In this document: positions 18,311-26,994 of the stretch, in pieces | Layout of the letters: every line of letters starts with the position of its first letter | How positions within the stretch are numbered: the stretch's first letter is position 1 | Assembly: GCF_004827385.1 (NCBI RefSeq) | Contig: NZ_SRXN01000021.1 | Span: 56,003 to 120,002, forward strand | Reading direction: 5' to 3' | DNA: 64,000 nt | DNA from: Ensifer sp. MPMI2T | GTDB taxonomy: Bacteria; Pseudomonadota; Alphaproteobacteria; Rhizobiales; Rhizobiaceae | Notes under the pieces: generated by a model | Told to the model about the DNA's origin: nothing | Database searches by the model: none | What the model saw: the letters and a program-made list of their open reading frames with translations, nothing else | Made by a program: the position numbers and the translations under genes

Positions 18311-18427
18311 ATGCAACTCTTTCATGCTCCCCGATCCTGTTCGCCGGGGATCCGGATCCTTCTCGAGGAAATCGGCGTTCCGCACCACGTCGCCACGATC
18401 GATCTGTCGACCAGCGGTGCGCCTGTA
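18311..18427 (+). pseudogene. Truncated glutathione S-transferase N-terminus
   Basis: After GCAAAGGTCAG an ATG at 18311 begins MQLFHAPRSCSPGIRILLEEIGVPHHV, the thioredoxin-fold start of a GST (YSPGSCS-like active-site motif). Homology stops near 18427; the frame continues into unrelated residues to 18583. It marks the broken end of the catabolic operon. Confidence 0.7.
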
Positions 18428-18610
18428 GGGCTTGAATGCGTGCATTCTGGGTCGACAGTCAAACGGGTTTGGACAAAAACGTCCGCAACTGTGGTCACAG
18501 CAGTCACTCGGCACCATCCCGACGAACTTCCGGACTCCACCCCAAAGCAGTCAAGTCCGAGCGATAAGATCGGCGCGAATTGACGCCGATCTCGAAAAAA
18601 GAAGTGAGCT

Positions 18611-18823
18611 TTAGAAGGGCCAGAACCCGGCAAGGTAGGTTGCGGTATCATTTAGCCAAATGATCATGTCGCGATACCAGACCATAGCCGAGTCGTAGGC
18701 GACCTGGACGACGCCTAAGAACATCACAAACACGATAATGACACCCAAGAACTTCCCGAACCCTTCGTCGCCTTTGGGGTCGTTGCTCTGGATGACGTAT
18801 TGTTGGCGGTTATCGTTCAGCAT
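18611..18823 (-). CDS. Small membrane protein next to transfer-like fragment
   Basis: A 70-residue protein with a polar N-terminus (MLNDNRQQYVIQSNDPKGDEG) and one strong membrane segment (FLGVIIVFVMFLGVVQVAY), ending aromatic (YLAGFWPF). The start is six bases after the stop of the 327-residue gene, with AAAGGG close upstream. No family recognised. The position next to a probable plasmid-transfer fragment suggests a role in conjugation or mating-pair formation, which is inference. Confidence 0.65.
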   Translation of the reverse strand: MLNDNRQQYVIQSNDPKGDEGFGKFLGVIIVFVMFLGVVQVAYDSAMVWYRDMIIWLNDTATYLAGFWPF

Positions 18824-18829
18824 ATCCCT

Positions 18830-19813
18830 TTAACGATCCCGGTCGTCGCGGTCGCGTTCCCTCTGTTCGATCTGCGCCCGCTCAAGCTCCTCGAGTCGGG
18901 GAATATGCTGTTGTGCAGGGTCAGTGCGTGTCGTTTCTCCGCCGCGTTGAGCGGCTTCCCTATCCCTATTTTTTAGACGATTTTGCAGGCGATTTGTAGC
19001 ATCGACGGCTGAAGCCAGCTCGTGAGCGGCTCGCGCGTCGTCGTCAATTGGCTGCCGATCTTCTTCCTCGGCACGCAAATCACGCTGTTGTTCGTCGACT
19101 GTCTCAGCCTTCGAGGGTGCCTTGTCCTTCACTTCCTCCGGACGATCGGATTTGTTTTCCTCCTGCTCAATTGCCCGTTGTAAACCAGGGTCCTGCTCGG
19201 CAACTTCCCGAATGTAACTGTTTCCTCCGACAGCCAACTGCGCAGCCCGCTCGAGAGCTTGATTGAGCCCGGCCTGCATTCCTTCCTTGCGGTCGGCCGA
19301 AAATCCACCGGCCTCGATCCGGTCAAGTCCCTCTCGGTAGTGCTCGATCTCGATCATCGCCTCGTTGCCGGCCTCGACAAAAGCCTCGCCGTGTTTGGCG
19401 ACCGCAGCGTCCCACTCGTCGTTGGCCGGATCACGCAGCTCGCTTCGAGGCGCTTCGCCACCTTGCTCCGCCAACGCTTCTTTGCGCTGTTCGTAGAGGT
19501 CCACCAGCTCACGCTTCTGATTGACGAAATCTCGGGCCAGGCCGGCTATCTCGTCAAAGTCCGCCCGATCGTCTGCCGAGACCGACCGCTCCAACTTGAA
19601 CAAGGCCGTCTCGACCTTCTTCTCGTAGGTCTCAAACTCTGCTCGTGACATTTCGCGCACTTCCTGACCCTCCAAAACCATCTCCTGCAATGTAGCCAAA
19701 TTGATGCGGAGGTTCGATCCAAAATCTGCGCGAATGACAGTTCCGCTCGTCTCCGTTTGTGCTGCCGAAAGCCAGGATTCTAAGTATTCTCGATGCTGTG
19801 CGGCATAGGCCAC
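18830..19813 (-). pseudogene. C-terminal fragment of a large charged protein, cut by IS110 remnant
   Basis: A 327-codon frame that can start only at GTG 19813, exactly where homology to the IS110 transposase ends, so its 5' part is missing. The sequence is helical and very charged (EEEDRQPIDDDARAAHELA; ends ERDRDDRDR) with coiled-coil character. This kind of tail is common on relaxases and coupling proteins of rhizobial plasmids, but I could not name the family. Whether the fragment is still translated is unknown. Confidence 0.55.
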
Positions 19814-20817
19814 GCCGCGTCACGGGGACCACGCCGGCCAGCGACCGAAGTGCCTGCGCGTCCCGGCGCATGAGCGCATCATGTCCTTCCGATATGAGCG
19901 CGGCGAGCACGATCGGTCCGACTCCGGGTATGGATCGCAGGATCTCCGGGTCGCGACACTGCTCGCCAACGCTCTCGGTGGTTGGCGGGAGCTCGGCGAC
20001 CGCTGAACACAGCCGTTCGAGGTGCTTCACGGCGTTCTTCATCTGCTCCATGACGAGCCGAAGGCGCGCGAGGATCAACTGACAAAGGGCGACGCATGCT
20101 TCGGTTACGCCTGCAGCGGCGATAATTGGCGTGCGACGAAGCTGCGCCAGCAATGTCTCAGCGGTCCACTTCTTCACCTTGCTCTGCTTGAGCAGCTTCG
20201 CAACGGTTGTTGCTCTGTTCGCGCTTTGGCAGGCGTCGGGATCAACTCCCAAAGATCAAGAACCCATGGTCTGGACCAGTCCTCCGCCAGTTCTAGCACC
20301 TGCGGAAAGTAGCGCCAGAGCTGGTGACGGAAGCGATTGGCTAGCCGATTGCGATTGGCTAGCCGATTGCGTTCGGCGGACAAATCCTCGGTCATGCGCG
20401 ACCATTCCCGCAGTTCGATGATGATCGGGTGCATCGGCTCAAGGGAAACGGTAGAGCCTGCGATCTGTCTTCAAGGCATCGGCCAGGACGAAGGCATCGA
20501 GCCGGTCATCCTTAGCGCCCGCCATGGTGAGACGGTCCCGCAAGCGATCAAGCTGCTTGGGATTGATGGCATGCACGAGGAAGCCTGCGTCCATCAGGCC
20601 CTCGACAACAGGCCCATGCGGAACCTCTATGCCGATAGCGACGGGGCTGGGCTCATGTCCCGTTGTCGCCTGATCCAATTGGCCAACTCAGCCAGACCCT
20701 CATCACTGTGTTGAAACGAGCGGTGGGCGAGCTTCCCTCATCGGCATCCAAAGCGTAGGCGTAGTGCGTCGCCGATGCCCAGTCGACGCCTACGAATGCG
20801 GATATATCTTTAATCAT
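19814..20817 (-). mobile_element. Degenerate IS110-family transposase
   Basis: Starting at ATG 20817 the DEDD-transposase N-terminus MIKDISAFVGVDWASATHYAYALDAD is clear. The following segments then sit in different frames: HSDEGLAELANWIR, SPVAIGIEVPHGPVVEGLMDAGF, NPKQLDRLRDRLTMAGAKDDRLDAFVLADALKTD, FRHQLWRYFPQVL, and the transposase-20 domain LRSIPGVGPIVLAALISEG with SLAGVVPVTRR. At least three frames are used, so several indels have accumulated. The C-terminal ~80 residues and one element end are missing at 19814, where the transfer-like fragment begins. Confidence 0.88.
20335..20370. repeat. 18-bp tandem duplication inside the IS110 gene
   Basis: The unit GATTGGCTAGCCGATTGC occurs twice head to tail. 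On the minus strand it doubles a six-residue NRLANR segment in frame. It is one of the lesions of the dead element. Confidence 0.75.
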
Positions 20818-21056
20818 CGCCTTCTCCTGCTCAGACGGGCGGCTGCGACTCTCGCCAGCCCTATTAAGGCGCTCGAAGGCGCAACTCCCCACGGGGCCGT
20901 CGGTCGCAGCCAATCCATCGGGGCACTCGTCCCCTCTTGGTGCTTGAAGCGCGGGATCACCAGGTGGCTCCCGACGAATCGCCCGCGGTGTCATCATAAA
21001 CGCCCCGCAGGGAGCATCATGATTGGAACAGGACTCCACACAGGATGAATAAACGT

Positions 21057-21079
21057 TTGCCGCGGTCGCCGTGCGGCAA
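21057..21079 (-). terminator. Stem-loop after the SDR gene
   Basis: TTGCCGC and GCGGCAA form a 7-bp stem around a nine-base loop, 30 bases beyond the stop of the minus-strand SDR gene. There is no long T run, so it is only a candidate terminator. Confidence 0.4.
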
Positions 21080-21108
21080 TGGAGGTCGGCCTCCGTTGGA
21101 ACAGCCTC

Positions 21109-21885
21109 TTACCCGCGCCCTACGAACGGCATTTTCGTCGCCATGACTGTCATGGTCAGCACATTTGCCTCGAGCGGGAGGCCTGCCATGTAGAGGACCG
21201 CGTCGGCGACATGCGCGGCGTCGATGGTCGCTTCGGCAGCAAGGCTCCCGTTCGCCTGCAGGACGCCAGTCGATATGGTTTTCGTCATGTCCGTCGATGC
21301 GTTTCCGATGTCGATCTGTCCGCACGCAATATCAAAGTCTCGGCCGTCGAGCGCTGTCGATTTCGTCAGCCCGGTGATTGCGTGTTTGGTTGCAGTATAG
21401 GGAGCCGAATGCGGGCGCGGCGTCGTGGCCGAGATCGAACCATTGTTGATGATGCGCCCTCCGCGCGGGTTCTGGTTCTTCATGATCCGGAACGCCTGCT
21501 GGGTGCACAGGAACGCACCAGTCAGGTTTGCGCTTACGACCAAATTCCATTCCTCATATGACAAATCTTCGAGGGGCAGGCTGGGTGCGGTCACGCCGGC
21601 ATTGTTGACCAGAAGGTCAAGTCTTCCGTACCGCTCCGATACCGTATCGAAAAGCGCCCGAACCGAAGCTGGATCGCCGACATCGGCAGAGACGGCCAGG
21701 AATTCTCCTCCGGCCTCTGCGGTCAGGTCAGCCACAGCCTTTTCCAGCACATCCGACCGCCGCCCGGAGACGACCACCTTGTACCCTGCCGAACCAAGTG
21801 CCTTGCTGATGGCGCGACCCACACCCGTTCCGCCGCCGGTCACCAAGGCAATCTTTCCCCGTCTGTTCGAAGAAGTCTCACTCAT
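21109..21885 (-). CDS. Short-chain dehydrogenase/reductase
   Basis: A 258-residue classical SDR. It has the cofactor motif TGGGTGVG (residues ~14-21), NNAGV, the catalytic Ser in NNGSISA and the Y-x-x-x-K pair in PYTATKHA. The C-terminus [11 protein letters not shown] is a pattern seen in a clade often found beside uptake systems for small acids. The ATG at 21885 follows GGGAGGATTGT. It lies downstream of the GntR gene on the same strand and faces away from the PdxA-transporter operon, so it is likely part of the same catabolic unit, oxidising a hydroxy-acid or its precursor. Confidence 0.9.
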   Translation of the reverse strand: MSETSSNRRGKIALVTGGGTGVGRAISKALGSAGYKVVVSGRRSDVLEKAVADLTAEAGGEFLAVSADVGDPASVRALFDTVSERYGRLDLLVNNAGVTAPSLPLEDLSYEEWNLVVSANLTGAFLCTQQAFRIMKNQNPRGGRIINNGSISATTPRPHSAPYTATKHAITGLTKSTALDGRDFDIACGQIDIGNASTDMTKTISTGVLQANGSLAAEATIDAAHVADAVLYMAGLPLEANVLTMTVMATKMPFVGRG

Positions 21886-21991
21886 ACAATCCTCCCAGCG
21901 ATTTTGATCTTCAACATGCACCTGATCGTCGGCTCTGGTCCGCCGATCGGATCCCAGGTCTTCGAATCGGAAACTTGGCCCATCATCACGT

Positions 21992-22666
21992 TCAGACCGC
22001 TTCCTTCACCCGCAGCCAGGCATTGTGCAGGTGCTGACCTATGACCTCGACGAGGCGGTCCGCGTCGCGTGCCTCCAGGGCAGTCACGATGCGCTCGTGC
22101 TCGGCCATAGCGGCAGCCCACAGTTCCGGTCCCTCATGGCCGATAAAGCGGATGCGCTTTAGCTGCGCCTGGAGCGTGGAATGGAATGCCGCCAGATGCG
22201 GGTTGTCCGCCAAGGCGACCAGGGACGTGTGGATCTGCTGGTTGAGCTTGTAATATTCCATCCGCTCGCCAGCTTTGAAGTGCGCCTCCATCCGGTTATG
22301 AATCTCACGAATGCGCGCAATGTCCTCGTCGCTTGCCACTTCGCAGGCAAGACGCGCTGCCAGCTCTTCCATCGAGCGGATCACCACCAACATGTCGTGC
22401 ACGTCCTTCTTCGTGAACTTCCGCACCACGGCGCCTTTCCCGGGAACCAGTTCGACCAGGCCCTCCCCGGCCAGCGACTTCAATGCTTCCCTTAGCGGCG
22501 TACGCGAGACGCCGAGCGATTCGCAGAGCTGAATTTCGTAGAGACGCTCTCCCGGCTGCAGCTCCCCCTCGATGATCATGTCACGCAGGCGACTGACGAT
22601 CTCCTGGTGGAGCGACTGCCGCTCAATGATCCCCCGCCCTGTTTTCCCGATCTCGCCGTCCACCAC
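21992..22666 (-). CDS. GntR-family regulator (FadR/FCD subfamily)
   Basis: A 224-residue repressor-type protein. The N-terminal winged helix has [27 protein letters not shown] and [31 protein letters not shown]; the C-terminal FCD domain has an alpha-helical fold with H/D metal or ligand residues ([19 protein letters not shown]). The probable start is GTG at 22666 after GAGGACAG. It is divergent from the PdxA/transporter operon, whose promoter carries a perfect palindrome fitting this family. Confidence 0.9.
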   Translation of the reverse strand: MVDGEIGKTGRGIIERQSLHQEIVSRLRDMIIEGELQPGERLYEIQLCESLGVSRTPLREALKSLAGEGLVELVPGKGAVVRKFTKKDVHDMLVVIRSMEELAARLACEVASDEDIARIREIHNRMEAHFKAGERMEYYKLNQQIHTSLVALADNPHLAAFHSTLQAQLKRIRFIGHEGPELWAAAMAEHERIVTALEARDADRLVEVIGQHLHNAWLRVKEAV

Positions 22667-22721
22667 CTGTCCTCAAATTCGAATGCTGTTGTTCAAATCA
22701 TCCTACGCCATGGGAGGGGTC

Positions 22722-22754
22722 TTTACAATGCACTCATAATTCTGTATACAGAAT
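22722..22754 (+). promoter_or_regulatory. Promoter with overlapping GntR-type operator
   Basis: A -35-like TTTACA (22722-22727), a 17-bp spacer and a -10-like TATACA (22745-22750) are overlapped by a perfect 16-bp palindrome, ATTCTGTATACAGAAT (22739-22754). Its TGTATACA core is like FadR-subfamily GntR sites. Binding there would block RNA polymerase, giving repression of the plus-strand operon until an inducer is present. Confidence 0.68.
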
Positions 22755-22829
22755 ACATGTGCCCCACAATAGAGCCAGCAATGGGAGGCCAACATACTCA
22801 ATTCACTGAACATCGAAGCTCGCCCTGCC

Positions 22830-23837
22830 ATGCGGCCGACCCTTGCATTGGCGATGGGCGATCCGGCGGGAATTAGTCCCGAATTGACCGCACGTATCCT
22901 GGCGCTTCCCGAACTGCGCGACATTTGCCACTTCATTGCTGTTGGCGACGCGCGTGTTCTCGACAAAGGCGCCCGCATCGCGGGTGTCGATCTCGATCTC
23001 GACATCGTTTCCCCTGACCACATTCCAGACCGGTTGGAAAGCAGGCCCATTTTCGTCGATCTTGGACATCTTGACCCGGCTGATGTCACGCTCTCCGAGG
23101 CGACGCTCATCGGCGGCCAGTTTGCTGTCGAAAATTTCCGCTTCGCTCTGCTGCTTGCCGATCGCGGCCGCGCCGACGGCGTCTGCTTCACGCCATTCAA
23201 CAAAAAAGCGATGCGCTATGCATATCCGGGCTATGACGACGAAATCCGCTTCGTGTCGGACGTATTGGGCTATCCCGGCAAGATGCGCGAATTCAACGTC
23301 CTCGATCGTATCTGGAATGCGCGCGTGACATCCCATATTCCGCTCGCCGAAGTCGCATCTCACCTCTCGGAAGAAGCAATCATCGCGGAGTTGCGCCTGA
23401 CCGCGGACTGCCTGCGCCAGGCCGGCTTTGACCGGCCGCGGATCGCCGTCGCAGGGCTAAACCCGCATGCCGGCGACGGCGGCACCTTCGGCATGGAGGA
23501 GATCGAGATCATCGAGCCGGCGGTGAAAGCTGCTCAGGCTTTTGGCATGGACGTGGATGGCCCCTTCCCCGCCGATACAGTCTTTCTGCGCGGTCTCAAA
23601 GAGGGATTCCAGGCGGTCCTGACCATGTATCATGACCAGGGTCAGATCGCGATGAAGATGATGGGCTTTGACAAGGGCGTCACGATGATCGGGGGGCTGC
23701 CGTTCCCACTATGCACGCCCGCGCATGGAACCGCCTATGATATTGCCGGCCGCGGCATTGCCGATGTCGGTGCATCGCGCGAGGCGGTGCTTCTTGCCGC
23801 TAGAATGGCTGAGCGGCGAAGGGTGCCGGCGCAGTAA
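22830..23837 (+). CDS. PdxA-family NAD-dependent dehydrogenase
   Basis: A 335-residue member of the 4-hydroxythreonine-4-phosphate dehydrogenase family. Motifs: MGDPAGISPE at the start, CFTPFNKKAM, GLNPHAGDGGTFG and MYHDQGQIAMKMMGF (metal and substrate histidines). Family relatives outside vitamin B6 synthesis include D-threonate/D-erythronate-4-phosphate dehydrogenases (PdxA2) and the terephthalate dihydrodiol dehydrogenase TphB; the adjoining tripartite transporter favours such a catabolic role. No DUF1537 kinase and no ring dioxygenase lies beside it, so the substrate remains open. Start at ATG 22830 lacks a clear ribosome binding site. Confidence 0.85.
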   Translation: MRPTLALAMGDPAGISPELTARILALPELRDICHFIAVGDARVLDKGARIAGVDLDLDIVSPDHIPDRLESRPIFVDLGHLDPADVTLSEATLIGGQFAVENFRFALLLADRGRADGVCFTPFNKKAMRYAYPGYDDEIRFVSDVLGYPGKMREFNVLDRIWNARVTSHIPLAEVASHLSEEAIIAELRLTADCLRQAGFDRPRIAVAGLNPHAGDGGTFGMEEIEIIEPAVKAAQAFGMDVDGPFPADTVFLRGLKEGFQAVLTMYHDQGQIAMKMMGFDKGVTMIGGLPFPLCTPAHGTAYDIAGRGIADVGASREAVLLAARMAERRRVPAQ

Positions 23838-23891
23838 TAGAGATTTTGGAGGCGCGGGAGGGCGCCAATATTGCAAAAGGGAGGAAATGGC

Positions 23892-24875
23892 ATGCTGAAA
23901 TATCTCTCGGTGATGGCTCTGGCCTCTGCGGTGGCAATGCCGGCGCTGGCTTTCGAGCCGAACCGCCCGGTGGAGTTCGTGGTCACCTCGGGCCCGGGCG
24001 GTGGTACCGACACCTTCGCTCGAACGGTTCAGTCGATCATCGCCAAGCATAAGCTGATGGATGCCCCGGTCGTCGTGACGAACAAGGGCGGCGGCAGCGG
24101 CGCGGAAGGCTTCGTCTATGCCGCCGGCTACAAGGGCGATCCCTATAAGCTGACCTTCGGCACCAACAATGAATATCTCCTACCAAGCGTCGCAGCCGTT
24201 CCTTATAAAGCGGAAGATCTCACGCCCGTTGCCGCCATGGCGCTCGACGAGTTCCTGATCTGGGTCAACGGTAAATCCGACTTCAGCGACGCCGCATCCT
24301 TCGTTCAGCGGGCAAAGGCAAAGCCAGGCTCCATCCAGTTCGGCGGCAGCCAGTCGAAGGACACAGACCAGATCCTGGTCTCATCTCTTGCCGAGGCGGT
24401 CGGTACCGAGTTTCGCTACATCCCGTTCAAGAGCGGTGGCGAGGCGGCGACACAGCTTGCCGGCGGGCACATCGATGCCAACGTGAACAATCCGAACGAG
24501 AATCGCGGACAGTGGCAGGCCGGCATGGTCAAGCCGCTTTGCGTCTTCCGTCCGGAACGTTTTCCCGAAAGCCAGCCTGTCTATGACGGCAAGGGCTGGC
24601 ACGATATCCAGACCTGCAAGGAAGCAGGCATTCCGCTGGAAAACTATCGTATGCCACGTACCGTGTGGCTGCCGGCCGGCGCCGGGGAGGACGTTGTCGC
24701 CTTCTATCGCGACGTGCTGCAAAAGGTCAGCAAAATGCCCGAGTGGCAAGAATATCTTGAAAAGACCTCTCAGACCGATCAGTTCTTGGTCAGCGACGAG
24801 TTCCGGGGCTATGTCCAGAAGGACAAGGAGGCGGTCACGAAGGTGCTCGAGCACGAAGGCTGGTTGATCAAGTAA
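23892..24875 (+). CDS. tctC: Tripartite tricarboxylate transporter substrate-binding protein (TctC)
   Basis: A 327-residue exported binding protein. The signal peptide MLKYLSVMALASAVAMPALAF is cleaved near residue 20. The mature start FEPNRPVEFVVTSGPGGGTDTFAR is the usual Bug/TctC opening, where the GPGGGTD loop contacts a carboxylate; the second loop is FGGSQSKDTDQ. The ATG follows GGGAGGAAATGGC. Together with the next two genes it makes a complete TTT carrier for an organic acid. The bound ligand is not predictable from sequence alone. Confidence 0.92.
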   Translation: MLKYLSVMALASAVAMPALAFEPNRPVEFVVTSGPGGGTDTFARTVQSIIAKHKLMDAPVVVTNKGGGSGAEGFVYAAGYKGDPYKLTFGTNNEYLLPSVAAVPYKAEDLTPVAAMALDEFLIWVNGKSDFSDAASFVQRAKAKPGSIQFGGSQSKDTDQILVSSLAEAVGTEFRYIPFKSGGEAATQLAGGHIDANVNNPNENRGQWQAGMVKPLCVFRPERFPESQPVYDGKGWHDIQTCKEAGIPLENYRMPRTVWLPAGAGEDVVAFYRDVLQKVSKMPEWQEYLEKTSQTDQFLVSDEFRGYVQKDKEAVTKVLEHEGWLIK

Positions 24876-24899
24876 TCCCTCCATTAGCTGGAGTCAGCT

Positions 24900-25400
24900 A
24901 TGTCTGAAGAAAACAAGAGGCACCTAAGCCGCCGGGCGATGGAGATCGCAACCGCGATCGCAACGGCCGCGGCCGGTGGAGCGATCTGTTACGGGGCCAT
25001 TGAGATCGGAATAGGATGGACCGAAACCGGTCCAGCGCCAGGCTATTTCCCCTTCTATGTCGGGCTGCTCATCATCGTGGGCAGCCTGGCAAACCTGGTA
25101 CGAGCGATCTCGATCAGGGACTGGAACACGGAAATCTTTCTGGACATCGAGCATGCCCGGCCGATTCTGGCCTTCGCCCTGCCCCTCGTCGGCTTCATGA
25201 TCGCTACCCTCCTGCTCGGTCTTTATGTCGCGACGCTTCTCTACGTCTCCGGAGCCATGATCTGGCAGGGCGGCTACCGGTGGTGGGTCGCAACGCTCGG
25301 CGGCGTAGCGGTTGCCGCTGCCTTCTACTGCATATTCGAGGTCGCCTTTCAGGTGCCTCTGCTGAAGGGCCCGATCGAAGGCTGGCTCGGCATCTACTGA
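24900..25400 (+). CDS. tctB: TTT transporter small membrane subunit (TctB)
   Basis: A 166-residue protein with four predicted membrane helices (IATAIATAAAGGAICYGAI, YFPFYVGLLIIVGSLANLV, ILAFALPLVGFMIATLLLGLYV, WWVATLGGVAVAAAFYCIF) and the family GPAPGYFPF motif after the first helix. It lies between the binding protein and the large permease, the standard gene order. It is needed for energised uptake with TctA. Confidence 0.9.
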   Translation: MSEENKRHLSRRAMEIATAIATAAAGGAICYGAIEIGIGWTETGPAPGYFPFYVGLLIIVGSLANLVRAISIRDWNTEIFLDIEHARPILAFALPLVGFMIATLLLGLYVATLLYVSGAMIWQGGYRWWVATLGGVAVAAAFYCIFEVAFQVPLLKGPIEGWLGIY

Positions 25401-25453
25401 GCAGGCGGGTCGCTTGAGGGCGGCCCACCGATACTGTTTGGGGAGGGACTTTC

Positions 25454-26980
25454 ATGGAGAATTTCGGCCATCTGCTCGATGGGTTCGCCACCGTCATAAG
25501 CGGACACCATCTGATCATCATGGTGGTAGGTGTGATGCTCGGCATCCTGGTTGGCGTCCTGCCCGGACTGGGCGCTCCCAACGGCGTCTCGCTCCTCCTG
25601 CCGCTCACATTCACCATGGACCCGGTGTCGGCAATCGTCCTCCTTTCCTGCATGTATTGGGGGGCACTTTTCGGCGGCTCGACGACCTCGATCCTGTTCA
25701 ACATTCCTGGTGAGCCGTCCTCGGTCGCGACCACCTTCGATGGCTACCCAATGGCCCGCAGCGGCCAGGCGACACGCGCGCTCACATTGGCTTTCGTGTC
25801 GGCCGGCATCGGGGCGATCGCAGGCGTGGTCATGATCACGCTGCTGTCGAGCTGGGTCGCCGGGTTCGCCCTGCAATTCTCCTCGCCGGAATTCTTCGCC
25901 GTCTATTGCCTGGCCTTTGCCAGCTTCATCGGCATGGGCGGAAACGCGCCGGCGAAGACGCTGGTCTCCATGATGCTCGGCTTCGCCCTTGCCACGATCG
26001 GCATGGACACGATCTCCGGCGGGCTTCGCCTTACCTTCGGAGTTCACGATCTTATCAAGGGAGTCTCTTTCCTTGTGGCGGTTATGGGGCTGTTCGGCAT
26101 CGGCGAACTCCTGCTGACCACCGAGGAAGGCCTCCGCTTCGAAGGCATCAAGACCCGCATCCGGCCTCTCGACGTGCTCCGTACATTGGCCGAAATTCCC
26201 CGGCACGCGGTAGCGATCGGGCGATCGGTGCTGATCGGAATCTGGATGGGCATCACGCCGGCCGGCCCGACCGCGGCCTCCTTCATGGCCTATGGCATCA
26301 CCCGCCGCTTTGCCAGGAACGCTTCGCAATTCGGCAAGGGAGATCCCAGCGGTATCGTCAGTCCCGAAAGCGCCGACCATTCGGCAGGCACCTCCGCCCT
26401 GTTGCCGATGCTTGCGCTCGGCGTTCCGGGTTCGGCAACGGCCGCGGTGATGATGGGCGGGCTCATGATCTGGGGACTGACGCCTGGTCCGATGCTGTTT
26501 ATCGAGCGGCCGGATTTTGTCTGGGGGTTGATCGCCTCGATGTATCTAGGCAACATCGTCGCCGTGCTGCTCGTGCTCAGCACGGTGCCGCTCTACGCAG
26601 CAATTCTCCGCGTCCCCTTTGCGATCATCGGACCGATCATCGTCGCCGTCATCTTCTCCGGCGCCTATCAGATCGCCAATTCGACCTTCGACATGTGGCT
26701 GGTCCTGATCTTCGGCGTCGCGGGCTATGTATTCAAGAAGCTGGAGTATCCGATCGCGCCCCTGGTACTCGCCATGGTCCTGGGTGACAAGGCGGAGGAT
26801 GCGTTCCGTCAGTCCATGTTGATGTCGAACGGATCACTATCGATCTTCTGGTCCAACTCGCTCGTCGCCAGCATCATGGGTCTTGGCATCCTGATGCTCG
26901 CCTGGCCGCTCATCGGCAAGGTGATGGGCCTGCGCAACCATGTCCGGCGCAGTCGGCAAAACCCTTCCACCGCCAGCTAG
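25454..26980 (+). CDS. tctA: TTT transporter large permease (TctA)
   Basis: A 508-residue protein with about twelve membrane helices. Family signatures: the glycine-rich GVLPGLGAPNGVSLLLPLTF near residue 35, SCMYWGALFGGSTTSILFNIPGEPSS around 70-95, and the second half repeat GIWMGITPAGPTAASFMAYG with PLLALGVPG-type MLALGVPGSATAAVMMGG. The ATG follows GGGGAGGGAC. It forms the transport channel of the TTT system encoded here. Confidence 0.93.
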   Translation: MENFGHLLDGFATVISGHHLIIMVVGVMLGILVGVLPGLGAPNGVSLLLPLTFTMDPVSAIVLLSCMYWGALFGGSTTSILFNIPGEPSSVATTFDGYPMARSGQATRALTLAFVSAGIGAIAGVVMITLLSSWVAGFALQFSSPEFFAVYCLAFASFIGMGGNAPAKTLVSMMLGFALATIGMDTISGGLRLTFGVHDLIKGVSFLVAVMGLFGIGELLLTTEEGLRFEGIKTRIRPLDVLRTLAEIPRHAVAIGRSVLIGIWMGITPAGPTAASFMAYGITRRFARNASQFGKGDPSGIVSPESADHSAGTSALLPMLALGVPGSATAAVMMGGLMIWGLTPGPMLFIERPDFVWGLIASMYLGNIVAVLLVLSTVPLYAAILRVPFAIIGPIIVAVIFSGAYQIANSTFDMWLVLIFGVAGYVFKKLEYPIAPLVLAMVLGDKAEDAFRQSMLMSNGSLSIFWSNSLVASIMGLGILMLAWPLIGKVMGLRNHVRRSRQNPSTAS

Positions 26981-26994
26981 GAACGAGCAATCTC

